Below are positions 52,138 to 61,700 of a stretch of 64,000 nucleotides of DNA, in pieces. Source of the stretch: Paucimonas lemoignei (GTDB lineage: Bacteria; Pseudomonadota; Gammaproteobacteria; Pseudomonadales; Pseudomonadaceae). The notes under the pieces were generated by a model. It did no database searches and had not been told where the DNA came from. It saw only the letters and a list, made by a program, of their open reading frames with translations. How positions within the stretch are numbered: the stretch's first letter is position 1; every line of letters begins with the position of its first letter. The stretch covers positions 3,410,001-3,474,000 of the forward strand of contig LS483371.1 in NCBI GenBank assembly GCA_900475325.1. Direction: 5' to 3'. The position numbers and the translations under genes are program-made.

Positions 52138-53478
52138 TCATTTGGCGTCAGCAGGAGCGTCGGCGGGTTCAGAAATCGACAGCACAAAAACCAGAGACGC
52201 CAACGAACAAATGCCTAGAAAGATGAACACTGCAGTCCAGCTATAGCTATCAAGCAATATGCCGGCAATCAGCGGCGCCATGGCCCCGCCTGCCTGTCCG
52301 GCCGTGTTGACCACCGAGGCCGCCACAGGATATGTCTTGCGCGTCGTCAGGCCCATCGAATACACGGAAAACGATGAGTAGCCAATGTTGAGTAGAAATC
52401 CCGTGGCGAACAATAACAAGCTCACGGCTAGAAGACCGTTGGGGGCATAGACCAGGGCGATCATCATGAGGCAGGTGGCAACGGCACTGATCATCATGGT
52501 GGGCTTTCTGCGGCGGTCCAGAATTCTGTCGGAAAACCAGCCACCGACGACGTTGCCCATTACCCCGCCCAGGAAGGGCAAAGATGAAACGAAGCCGACT
52601 TGCATCAACTCGAAGTGCTTGACCTCCCCCAGATACTTGGGCAACCAGGCGAGTAACACGTTGACGACGCCGGTCATCAATAAGTAGCCCAGACCACAAC
52701 CCCAGACATTCCACGACCGAAACACTGAACGAGACGTCTGCAGTGCGGGTATCTGCTCATAGCGCAAGGCCCGGTCAAGCGCACCGAAATCCTTGTGAAC
52801 CCGCTCAATCGCCTCGCCCGCCTTCGTTTGGTCTTCGATGTGTTCTGCTTCGGCTTCATTCACACGCCTGCTTGCGCGGGGATCGTTTGGTACCAGCCAC
52901 CACCAGAGAACGGCCAGGACAACGCCCGGTATGGCGAAGGCAATGAACATCGTTCGCCAGCCGTCCAGCATGATCAGCGCAGCACCGATTGGCGGAGCGA
53001 CGACCGCCCCCATCTTGGCCGCGGATAGAAACGCACCGGTAGCCAAGCCTTTTTCCCGGGCAGGGAACCACCGGTTGATGGTGCTGAGCATCGCCAAGGG
53101 AAGTGCCGCTTCCGCAACCCCTAATGCAGACCGATAGATCTTCAGTAAGCCAAAGTTATGGGCCGTACCGATCAGCAGCGTGACCAGGGAAGTCAGGGCG
53201 ATGGAAATCGGAGCGACGAGGCGTACGCCAAATCGACTGACCACAAACCCTGCGGGGATTTGTCCTAACGAGTAAAACAAGAAGAACGCGCTAACGGCCA
53301 AACCGGCCTGGGAATTGGAGATCCCGAATTCTTTCTGAATGTACGGCAAAGCAATACCGATGTTCGCACGATCGGCAGCCGCCAACATGTACACAACGAA
53401 GATGACGCCCAGCACGATCCAGCGGTATTTTGACCTCGCTGACCTTTGGGCTACGTCAGCGGTAGCAAAATCAGTCAT
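52138..53478 (-). CDS. MFS anion:cation symporter (ACS family)
   Basis: The 446-residue, 12-segment importer has ACS signatures: MLAAADRANIGIALPYIQKE, FFLFYSLGQIPAGFVVSRFG and RWFPAREKGLATG. The family takes up organic anions such as tartrate, galactonate, phthalate or gluconate derivatives. Together with the LysR, RraA-like and dehydrogenase genes it forms a small uptake and catabolic set; substrate unknown. AGGAGG lies just upstream of the ATG at 53478. Confidence 0.87.
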   Translation of the reverse strand: MTDFATADVAQRSARSKYRWIVLGVIFVVYMLAAADRANIGIALPYIQKEFGISNSQAGLAVSAFFLFYSLGQIPAGFVVSRFGVRLVAPISIALTSLVTLLIGTAHNFGLLKIYRSALGVAEAALPLAMLSTINRWFPAREKGLATGAFLSAAKMGAVVAPPIGAALIMLDGWRTMFIAFAIPGVVLAVLWWWLVPNDPRASRRVNEAEAEHIEDQTKAGEAIERVHKDFGALDRALRYEQIPALQTSRSVFRSWNVWGCGLGYLLMTGVVNVLLAWLPKYLGEVKHFELMQVGFVSSLPFLGGVMGNVVGGWFSDRILDRRRKPTMMISAVATCLMMIALVYAPNGLLAVSLLLFATGFLLNIGYSSFSVYSMGLTTRKTYPVAASVVNTAGQAGGAMAPLIAGILLDSYSWTAVFIFLGICSLASLVFVLSISEPADAPADAK

Positions 53479-53753
53479 AGATCCTCCTTTCTTATGATTA
53501 TGGTTTTATGGATAGTCCTGACTCTCCAACGCTAAAAAAAGCGATAAATAAGAACATGGATGCATTCCTGATTGGAATTTATGAATGCCGTTCGCAAAGG
53601 CAGATCCCATTCACCCGAGATCGGAGCAACGCCGGCCTGGTGGTTGCCGATCCCACAGCCGTACCGTTTAAACCACAGCTGTAAGCCACGGCGCATCTGC
53701 GTTTAGAATCACCAGGATCGTTTTGATCAGTCCACCCGCTCAAGGAACGACCC

Positions 53754-55007
53754 ATGCCGTTAATGCTTTCGCGCTCTGCCCTCGCCTCCGCTCTGGCGCT
53801 GGCTGTCACTTTTGGTGGCGGCTCACTCGCTCAGGCGGCCACGCCCGACAAACTGGTTCAGGCTGGCGCCGAGCAGGCCAAGGAGCCTGGACTGAAGCTG
53901 TTGGAGCAATTGGTCAATATCGATTCCGGCTCCGGTTATGAACCGGGCCTGAGCAAGGTGAGCGCCATTGTCGTCGAGGAGTTGAAAAAGCTCGGGGCGA
54001 CCATTGAGACCTTCCCCAATACGCCCCCTGACAAAAGCAACCATGTGATCGCCACGCTCAAGGGCACGGGCAAAGCGAAGATCTTGCTCATGGCGCACAT
54101 GGACACGGTGTTCAAGGAAGGCTCGGCCGCCGCCCGACCTTTCCACATCAAGGATGGACGCGCTTATGGTCCCGGCGTGATGGACGACAAGGGCGGCATT
54201 GTTGCCGGGATCTACGCGCTGCAGATTCTGAAAAACCTGAAGTTCACCGACTACGCGCAGATCACCTTCCTGCTGGACGCCAGTGAAGAAACCGGTTCGG
54301 ACGCTGCGACCGACCTGATCAAGAAAACCGCCAGACAGCACGATGTGACGCTGAACCTGGAGCCGGGTCGCCCTGCTGACGGTCTGGTTGTCTGGCGTAA
54401 AGGCAGTGCGACGGCAGTGGTCGACGTGAAGGGCAAGGCGTCCCATGCGGGCGTCGCACCGGACCTGGGCCGTAACGCGGCGATGGAAGCGGCACACCAG
54501 ATTCTGCAACTCGGGAAACTGGGCGATGCCGAGAAGAAGACCACCATCAACTTCACTGTGATCAATGCCGGTGACCGAACCAACGTCATCCCTGATCAAG
54601 CCAGCGCCAAGGCCGATGTGCGCGCAGCCGTTCCGGAAGAGTTCGACCGGATCGAAAAGGATCTCGCGCGAGTCTCGGCTGACAAACTGATCCCGGAAAC
54701 TGAAGTATCGACCAAGCTGATTCGTGGCCTCCCACCGATGCCGCAAACCGCCGAAACCGACAAGTTGGTGGCTATCGCCCAAGGCATTTACGGCGAACTG
54801 GGCCGTACGCTGACCATCGAAGGCAGCGGCGGTGCAGCTGATGCAAGCCTGGCCGCCAGTGTTGGCGTGCCGACGCTGGACGGTTTTGGCATCGTCGGCG
54901 GCAACATCCACACCCCCGAAGAATACGCCGAAGTCGAAAGCGTCTCGCCCCGGATTTACCTGCTGACGCGCATGATCATGGAGCTTTCCAAAGGCACAAC
55001 TAAATAG
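53754..55007 (+). CDS. Glutamate carboxypeptidase (carboxypeptidase G2-like, M20 family)
   Basis: The 417-residue secreted zinc peptidase has a Sec signal at residues 1-25 (ending SLAQA). Zinc ligands lie in LLMAHMDTV, GVMDDKGGIVAG, LDASEETGSD, LNLEPGRPADG and GNIHTPEEYAE, with a dimerisation domain in the middle (KGKASHAGVAPDLGRNAAME). Length and motifs match Pseudomonas carboxypeptidase G2, which removes C-terminal glutamate from folate analogues and N-acylglutamates in the periplasm. AAGGA precedes the ATG. It is monocistronic and followed by a strong inverted repeat. Confidence 0.9.
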   Translation: MPLMLSRSALASALALAVTFGGGSLAQAATPDKLVQAGAEQAKEPGLKLLEQLVNIDSGSGYEPGLSKVSAIVVEELKKLGATIETFPNTPPDKSNHVIATLKGTGKAKILLMAHMDTVFKEGSAAARPFHIKDGRAYGPGVMDDKGGIVAGIYALQILKNLKFTDYAQITFLLDASEETGSDAATDLIKKTARQHDVTLNLEPGRPADGLVVWRKGSATAVVDVKGKASHAGVAPDLGRNAAMEAAHQILQLGKLGDAEKKTTINFTVINAGDRTNVIPDQASAKADVRAAVPEEFDRIEKDLARVSADKLIPETEVSTKLIRGLPPMPQTAETDKLVAIAQGIYGELGRTLTIEGSGGAADASLAASVGVPTLDGFGIVGGNIHTPEEYAEVESVSPRIYLLTRMIMELSKGTTK

Positions 55008-55015
55008 TGAGTGCG

Positions 55016-55055
55016 CGGCGTCTGCGCAGTGAGTGTCGGTACTGCGCAGACGCCG
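55016..55055. terminator. Strong inverted repeat after the carboxypeptidase gene
   Basis: CGGCGTCTGCGCAGT and ACTGCGCAGACGCCG are perfect 15-base arms with a ten-base loop, located eight bases after the stop at 55007. There is no T run, so it may terminate transcription by structure or protect the 3' end. Confidence 0.7.
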
Positions 55056-55159
55056 TGATCGCTGAGTGGTGCTGACTGTCAGTCGACTTTAAGTTGCTGA
55101 TTCAGGGACTTTTTCACCTGCGTTTTCACAGCACTCGGCCCCGTTAACGCTGGAAGGGG

Positions 55160-56052
55160 GCTGGTGAACTCGGCATGTCCGTACTGCGCGAGCTGGCCAG
55201 GACTACGCCAGACAAGAAGGATGCAGCCGTTCGTATTACGGTGCTTCTGCTTCCACCGGCGGCCGTGATTCAAGACGCGTCTGAAACGCGCGCCATTGGA
55301 GAATTCCGCGGGCTAGGCATAGACATTTTGCAGGCTGACGTCATCAACGATTCAGTTGAGGAACTTGCCGAGCATTTTTCCCGATTCGACACGATCATCA
55401 GTTGCGTAGGTTTCATAGTGGCGCGGGCACCCAGCTGAAACTCACCCGGGCAGTGCTTCAGGGAGGCGTAAGACGTTACGTGCCGTGGCAATTTGGCGTG
55501 GACTACGACGTGATTGGCACAGGCAGTGCGCAGGATTTATTCAATGAGCAACTGGAAGTCCGTGAACTACTGCGTGCGCAGCGCGCTACCGAATGGATCA
55601 TCATCTCCACCGGGATGTTTACAAGTTTCTTGTTCGAGCCAGCGTTTGGAGTAGTTGATCTGGCAAAAAATACCGTTCATGCGCTAGGCAGCTGGGATAC
55701 TCAGGTCACCGTGACTACGCCAGAAGATATAGGGACGCTGACGGCGAAGATTGTGTTCGCCAAGCCGCGCCTCGCCAATCAGGTGGTCTTCGTGGCCGGA
55801 CACACCCTGACCTACGCAGAGTTGGCGGATGCAGTGGATGCAACACTCAACCGAACGGTATCTCGCATCGAATGGAGCATTCCCAAATTGAAGGACGATC
55901 TCAAGGCTGCTCCGAATGACCCGCTCAGCAAGTACCGAGCTGTGTTCGCTGAAGGTAAAGGAGTCGCTTGGGATAAGAGCCAGACCTTCAACGCTGCAAA
56001 CGGCATTGATCTGACGACGACGGCCGGTTGGATTGAGCAGAACCTGAAGTGA
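55160..56052 (+). pseudogene. NmrA/isoflavone-reductase-like gene, broken twice
   Basis: The frame beginning GAGELGMSVLRELARTTPDK (about 55160) lacks the proper start and first strand of the NAD(P) fold, with a TAA just upstream. It runs to DTIISCVGF and is then shifted near 55420-55430. The second frame continues GAGTQLKLTRAVLQGGVRRY, VPWQFGVDYDVIG and WIIISTGMFTSFLFEPAFGV to the normal C-terminus at 56052. Joined, it would be an aromatic-alcohol-reductase-like SDR of about 300 residues. With both a missing 5' end and a frameshift, it is very probably a pseudogene. Confidence 0.78.
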
Positions 56053-56209
56053 ATGGGGCGGCCTGCTCCGACAGTCAGATCATGCCTGGGTATGTCAGCC
56101 AAAGGCAGCTTCGGGTCGAACGCTGACACTTGCGCGCCCACAGTCCGCACATCAAGATCCCTTGGCAGTTCAGAAGTGTTTCTTACCCCATAGGGAGGAT
56201 TGACCGCAA

Positions 56210-56647
56210 ATGGAGATTCACCAGGTCACGCACCTGCCACCACAAATTCCTGCCCTTGAAAAAGAGGCAGTGGCAGAAGGCTTTAAGTTCATCACCCGGC
56301 TGACATCGGAATGGCATTCAGGTGGCAATCGCTTCGATGGGCCAGGCGAGTGCCTGATGGCCGCGTATCTAAACCCCCGACTGGTGGGTATTGGCGGTCT
56401 GTCTGTTGATCCGTTCACGCTGGCTCGTACAGGAAGGCTGCGGCGTGTTTATGTGACTCCAGCGTCACGTGGGCAACAGGTTGGCAGACGACTGGTTAAC
56501 GCCTTGCTTGCCCACGCCGCTTTGCATTTTGAAACGGTGCGTCTTAACACCGACACTGCGCAGGGAAGCGCTTTTTACCTGGCCTGCGGCTTCACACTTA
56601 CTGAAGACGCACAGGCGACGCACATCGTGCAGCTCAGAAGCCTCTGA
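56210..56647 (+). CDS. GNAT-family N-acetyltransferase
   Basis: The 145-residue acetyltransferase has an acetyl-CoA motif in LRRVYVTPASRGQQVGRRLV (RGQQVGRRL replaces the classical Q/RxxGxG/A loop), then RLNTDTAQGSAFYLACGFTL. GGGAGG lies about 15 bases upstream of the ATG at 56210, slightly far. Substrate unknown. The left end of the IS element lies 15 bases after its stop. Confidence 0.83.
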   Translation: MEIHQVTHLPPQIPALEKEAVAEGFKFITRLTSEWHSGGNRFDGPGECLMAAYLNPRLVGIGGLSVDPFTLARTGRLRRVYVTPASRGQQVGRRLVNALLAHAALHFETVRLNTDTAQGSAFYLACGFTLTEDAQATHIVQLRSL

Positions 56648-56661
56648 CCCTGTCAGCTTTC

Positions 56662-56681
56662 GGCCCAGAGTGTGTAAAAAC
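56662..56681 (+). repeat. Left terminal inverted repeat of the IS element
   Basis: GGCCCAGAGTGTGTAAAAAC is the exact reverse complement of 58756-58775. The match stops inside and outside this 20-base block, which marks it as the element end. Confidence 0.8.
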
Positions 56682-56795
56682 AGATGTTCAGCCGGCGTCA
56701 GGGGAGAGAGGCATCCCGCTGAAGGATTTGGAAAGTACCTCCGCGCGACGCTTGTGTTTCTAGGTGGAACTGGCGAAATGTCAGCTTGGGATCGT

Positions 56796-57089
56796 TTAGC
56801 CGAAATCTACATCTGATGCGAACGCTGGGTACTCAACCTTCATTTCGGTAAGGCATTCATGCATGAGCCTCGCATCCTCAGGTAAGCGCTTGGATAGCAT
56901 GTTCCACCCTGAAATTTTCAGGTGCTCGGGCATTTCCACTAGACCCGTTATCGCGTCCCAGAAAGCATCCCAATTACAGCCATACCACCCAGGAAAACCG
57001 AGCGCATCCTTCAAGACACAATGGAGTTCCTCAGAGCTTGACACCCCACTCAGGTCAATATTTACCATGTGCAATCGGCTCATCGTCAT
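56796..57089 (-). CDS. Barstar-like ribonuclease inhibitor, passenger in the IS element
   Basis: The 97-residue protein resembles barstar: HMVNIDLSGVSSSEELHCVL, the key helix-loop GFPGWYGCNWDAFWDAITGL (barstar YGxNxDALWD motif with the two Asp that plug the RNase site) and LPEHLKISG-like VEMPEHLKISGWNML. Barstar proteins neutralise barnase-type RNases. No barnase-like toxin frame lies on either strand between the IS ends, nor in the adjacent genes, so it looks like an orphan immunity gene. It is divergent from the transposase with a 95-base spacer. Confidence 0.8.
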   Translation of the reverse strand: MTMSRLHMVNIDLSGVSSSEELHCVLKDALGFPGWYGCNWDAFWDAITGLVEMPEHLKISGWNMLSKRLPEDARLMHECLTEMKVEYPAFASDVDFG

Positions 57090-57184
57090 TACCTCAAAAA
57101 ACTGTTAACCGGCGAACGCATGCCAGCGGCTGAATCAGAATGCTTTTGCTATCATTTTTGGCGTGATCAATTCGGGGATCGGCA

Positions 57185-58615
57185 ATGAAGCGCTTTATTC
57201 AAGGTGAGCATCGCGGACAAAGCACTTTGCTTCCCGAAAGCCTTGACGACTACGTCAGCAACACAAATCCGGTGCGAGTAGTCGACGTTTTCGTCGACGA
57301 ACTCGACCTAGTCAATCTAAGTTTTGAAGGTGTCATTCCAGCCGATACCGGCCGACCTGCTTACCACCCCGCAATCTTGCTGAAAATCTACATCTACGGC
57401 TATCTCAACCGCATTCAATCGAGCCGGCGTCTTGAACGAGAAGCTCAACGCAATGTGGAGTTGATGTGGCTGACAGGGCGTTTGATGCCCGATTTCAAGA
57501 CCATCGCGAATTTTCGAAAAGACAACAGCAAGGCTATCCGAGGCGTCTGTCGCCAGTTCGTAGTGCTATGTCAGCAGTTGGGATTATTCGGTGAAAATCT
57601 GGTTGCCATTGATGGCAGCAAGTTTAAAGCCGTCAACAACCGCGACCGAAATTTCACCAGCGCCAAACTGAAGCGGCGCATGGAAGAAATCGAATCGAGC
57701 ATCAACCGTTACCTAACGGCACTTGATACTGCGGATCGGCAAGAGCCCACATCCTCTGAAGCCAAGACGGTGCGGCTGGAAGAGAAAATCGCCAAGCTCA
57801 AAGTGCAAATGAAGGAGCTTCAGGCGATTGAAATACGGCTCAACGACTCACCGGATAAACAGGTCTCACTGACCGATCCAGATGCGCGCTCAATGATGAC
57901 GCGTGGTACAGGAATCGTTGGCTACAACGTGCAAACAGCAGTCGATGCTCAGCACCATTTGATCGTTGCTCATGAGGTGACCAATGTCGGTTCCGATCGT
58001 GATCAGCTCAGCTCAATGGCCAAGCAGGCGCGCGAGGCCATGGCATCAGATTCGCTTTCGGTGGTGGCCGACCGAGGCTATTTCAAAGGTGAGGAAATCC
58101 TGGCTTGTCACAACGCTGATATCACCGCGTATGTGCCCAAGCCAATGACCTCTGGAGCCAAAGCTGATGGGCGTTTTAACAACGATGCCTTTATCTATGA
58201 CGCGGCGAACAATCACTATGTATGTCCAGCTGGAGAAACGCTGATATGGCGTTTCTCCAGCGTCGAGAAAGGCATGAAGCTGCATCGTTATTGGAGTTCA
58301 AAGTGTCAAGGCTGCGCCTTGAAAACACAGTGCACACCGAGCAAGCAACGCCGTATTCGGCGCTGGGAGCATGAGGCGATATTGGAAGAGATGCAGGTCC
58401 GGCTGAGCAACGCGCCGGACATAATGCGAGTCCGAAAGCGCACAGTTGAGCATCCCTTCGGGACGCTCAAACAGTGGATGGGCGCCACGCATTTTTTGAC
58501 GCGAAGGCTGGAAGGCGTCAGTGCAGAAATGAGCTTGAACGTGCTCGCCTACAACATGAAGCGCGTTATGAAAATCCTTGGCGCCAGCAGCTTAATGAAG
58601 GCGTTTTCAGCCTGA
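57185..58615 (+). CDS. IS1182-family DDE transposase
   Basis: The 476-residue transposase has an N-terminal DUF772-type domain (RPAYHPAILLKIYIYGYLNR) and a DDE catalytic domain: first Asp in VAIDGSKFKAVNN (residue 143), second in VVADRGYFKGEE (296), Glu in TVEHPFGTLKQWMG (422). A coiled region at about residues 160-220 and a Cys cluster (CQGCALKTQC) are usual for the family. The frame is intact, so the element may still be mobile. Confidence 0.9.
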   Translation: MKRFIQGEHRGQSTLLPESLDDYVSNTNPVRVVDVFVDELDLVNLSFEGVIPADTGRPAYHPAILLKIYIYGYLNRIQSSRRLEREAQRNVELMWLTGRLMPDFKTIANFRKDNSKAIRGVCRQFVVLCQQLGLFGENLVAIDGSKFKAVNNRDRNFTSAKLKRRMEEIESSINRYLTALDTADRQEPTSSEAKTVRLEEKIAKLKVQMKELQAIEIRLNDSPDKQVSLTDPDARSMMTRGTGIVGYNVQTAVDAQHHLIVAHEVTNVGSDRDQLSSMAKQAREAMASDSLSVVADRGYFKGEEILACHNADITAYVPKPMTSGAKADGRFNNDAFIYDAANNHYVCPAGETLIWRFSSVEKGMKLHRYWSSKCQGCALKTQCTPSKQRRIRRWEHEAILEEMQVRLSNAPDIMRVRKRTVEHPFGTLKQWMGATHFLTRRLEGVSAEMSLNVLAYNMKRVMKILGASSLMKAFSA

Positions 58616-58755
58616 AATGGTTGGCTTTGTTGCCCACCTGGCATCGTAGGGGCTTTATTGAAGCCTCCAAGACCCGAGTGACGACCCGCAGGGCTTACCG
58701 TGAGCGACTACATAGCAAAAACCGTCGGTGCTACGTGCCAACATTGCACTGGCCC

Positions 58756-58775
58756 GTTTTTACACACTCTGGGCC
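58756..58775 (-). repeat. Right terminal inverted repeat of the IS element
   Basis: This is the exact reverse complement of the left repeat at 56662-56681. It lies 140 bases after the transposase stop and 25 bases before the helicase-PLD stop codon. Confidence 0.8.
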
Positions 58776-58799
58776 AGCAGAGGACGTTCGTGTCGAGCG

Positions 58800-61700
58800 C
58801 TAAGTTGACGTTGCTTTCCCCGGAATGGACGTCACCCGTTGCGCCAGACTATTGCGGTTGATTGCAAGTTCGCCGCTTACATCAGGGCCGCGATAGACCA
58901 TGGAAGTTTCATGGTGCACGTAGTCGCCATAGCGCTGCGCACTCAGCCAATTGAACGAGCCGATACACAGCAATTCCTCATCGGCCATAACGATCTTGCT
59001 GTGTACCTTGTTGACCACGCACACCTGAACATCCCTCGTTTTCAGCGCTGCAATCGCTTCTTTGAATTCGGCGATTCTCTCGGGATCACCCTCAGGTTTG
59101 GCGCGCTTGATACCAGTGTTGAATCGCAAGTCGGTATACACCACCACCTGGACGCCGCGCTTCACCGTATTGCCCATGATGTCCATCGCGCCGCTTTCCT
59201 TCATCCATCGCAATTTCACCCAGGGCGTTACGATCTGAACCTGCTGGCGAGCCGCTTCCAGCGTCTGCATCAGAAACCGATCATGCTCTTCAACTTCATG
59301 CAGGTGGCTCAATCCAGTACGCGCCGTTTGTAAATCCTCCCTGGGGTGATACTCGAAAGTCAGCTCGTTCGTCGAATCCGCCAACAGAAACTGGGCCAGA
59401 CGCCCACGCGGCTTGCTTATTGGCACCTGGCTGAACAAGTCCATGTCGCCAAACACCAGAAAACTGTCCTTGGCCCGAGAAACGGCAACGTTCAGCATGC
59501 TGTCTTTGCGGTCGACAAATTCGCCATCGGCATGTTTGGAATACACCGCCGAGAAAATCACCACCGGCCGCTCGGCGCCCTGGAAGGAATGAACCGTGCC
59601 GACAGTCATCTCGCCATCGCCTTTACCGGTCTTGATGCCCAGTGCTGTGCAGGCCTGAACGATCGCCTGCGTCTGTGCGCCGAACGGTGTGATCACGCCG
59701 AGGATTTCCCACAGATCCTTCTTGTAGCGCTTTATCAGCTCGGCTCCATTCGCTTGAATCCACGCAGCGATCGTCTGCGCTTCCAAGAGATTATGACGGC
59801 TACCGCCGTTGCTCTGCTGGCACATTCCATCAATATGCAGGTAGCCCAGCCCCGGCAAGCCACCGTCCGGTTTTCGCCCTCGTCGCGGCTGCAACTTGCC
59901 CTTGTAGCAAAGGGCATTGCAGTAATCGATTATCGAGTCGTAGCAGCGACGGTGCTCATACAGATACATACCTCGGGCGAGGTCGTGATCGTAGTGATAC
60001 CGACTAGTCGCCTGGGCGATGGCCATGACGCTGCCGTTAGCCGCGCTACGGCCGCTATCGCAGAAGGCAGCATAGTCTTCATCGACCTTGTCGCGCGATA
60101 GCAGACCGGCGCTCATCAAGTTGCCGATATCGACCGCAGCCGGAATCGACCAGATGGGTTCGATCTGCTGAGTGTCGCCGATGACCAATGCGTGCTTGGC
60201 GAGCGCGAACGACGGCGCGGCGACTTCGGGAAGCACTTGGCCGGCTTCGTCGACGATCAGAAGATCGATGAAGTTCAGCGCGTAGTCGTCGACGAAACCG
60301 TTACCGTCGTGCCGCTTGCAGTGCAGTTCCTTGGGCAGCCTGAAAAAGGTGGCCACCACGCAGGGCGTGAGCTTCATCCACCGCCGCCAGTTCTTCTCCA
60401 GGGTCTTGCGACCGTTTTTGCCGCGGCTCTTGAGAATCTCTGGCAGGCTTTCGGCGACTTCCATCAGCCAACGACCTTCCCAGTAATGCGTAGTCAGCAG
60501 GAAGATTTCGAAACGCAGAGAAGTGTCCGCCCAGCTGTCGCAGTCGTTGAGAGTCACCTGGGCAGCAGGCCTGTCGGTAGAGGTCGGCAGAACGGCAATC
60601 ACGGCCTGCCAATTCAATACCTGACGTTGCTCGGTTTGCAGCAATTGCCGGGCCTCCTGCAGTTGGGCCTCGATTACTTCATGAGCCTTGCTGGCTTGAG
60701 CCACGGAGGCCGTCAACCGGTTTTCGATTTCGCTAACACTGGCGGCGTTTTGCAGTTCGGTACTGGCATCATCAAGGTGTAATTTCGCCAAGCGCAGACG
60801 TTTGCCAGCGACCGGGCCAAACCAGCCGAACAGCGTGTAGATCAGCGGTTCGTGGGCCAGGTAGTGTTTGAAAACCTTCAGACGCGCTTGCGCGTTCGCA
60901 AGCTGTTCGGCGTGGTTGAGGTGCTGTGCGTCAAGATGCCCGATGCCTGCCTGTGGATCATCGCCAAGCAGTGCCTGGATGGCTTCGCGGGCGCCGACCA
61001 GTTTGGCCCAGGCCTGCTCGATATCGGTGAGTTGCTGCTGCCGCAAGCGGATCGCGGCCTGGAGCTGCTTGACCGCGCCTTGGACGCTCAGGCTCAGATC
61101 ATCGGGGAAGGCGATGGTGGCTCGGGCCAGGTAGGCCTGTTGCGCCTTGTCCAGATAGGCCTGTGACTCAAGCTCCGTGAAAAAGCTTTTGGTCTGGTAG
61201 GTGCGGGCCATTTCCGCTTCGGCCGAAGACTTGGGAAAGTAAGCGCCAAAGCTTTTGATATCGGGCAGCCAGCGCCCCGCAAAGGGTCCGCTCCCTTCTG
61301 AAAAGTCCTTGCCGAACGCTTTGATGATGTTGGTCACGGCTTGGTTGTTGGTGGAACTGGCCACGATCACCGGCGGTTCGCCACCGGCTACCGCGGCCTT
61401 GGCCCAGAGCGAGGCGACGACCGAAAGCAACAAGGTGGTTTTACCAGTACCCGGCGGCCCGTTGACGGCTAGCACATCCCCCACATCAGCAACGAGGAGA
61501 TGAGCCAAGCCATCACGTTGGGCGGGCGCCAAGGCATATTCGTCCCCAGCATGGCCAAGTCGCGCGGCAAACTGGCTGTTGGCAGGCAAGCAAACTTCGT
61601 CAGGGCTAGAATCACGCTGAGCGAAGCGGTCGAACAACGGTGCGTCGGGCTTGTTGTCGCGCAAATGGTCGTAGAGGCAGACGATATTGCGGCTGAAGCC

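Larger units (their letters stand above)
56662..58775 (+). mobile_element. IS1182-family insertion sequence carrying a barstar-like gene
   Basis: A 2114-base element is bounded by perfect 20-base terminal inverted repeats (GGCCCAGAGTGTGTAAAAAC at 56662-56681 and its complement at 58756-58775). It contains an IS1182-type transposase (57185-58615, plus) and, between the left repeat and the transposase promoter, a barstar-like gene (56796-57089, minus). No target-site duplication is apparent next to the repeats, which does not exclude transposition in this family. The right end lies 25 bases from the stop of the helicase-PLD gene. The left 520 bases outside the transposase are long for this family, explained by the passenger gene. 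Confidence 0.75.

Noticed and set aside
49569..53478. Gallate degradation cluster
   Set aside because: The RraA-like and transporter genes fit, but no gallate dioxygenase, oxalomesaconate tautomerase or hydratase is present, and a hydroxyacid dehydrogenase is unexpected there.
53823..54911. Minus-strand frame of 362 codons
   Set aside because: It is antisense to the carboxypeptidase G2-like gene, whose metal motifs, signal peptide and ribosome site are clear.
56648..56795. Barnase-like toxin partner for the barstar gene
   Set aside because: Neither strand gives a frame with RNase active-site features within the element or beside it; the nearest frame is a continuation of GNAT shadow sequence.
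56642..58795. Target-site duplication flanking the IS element
   Set aside because: The bases just outside the two inverted repeats (TTTC on the left, AGCA on the right) do not match, so no duplication is claimed.
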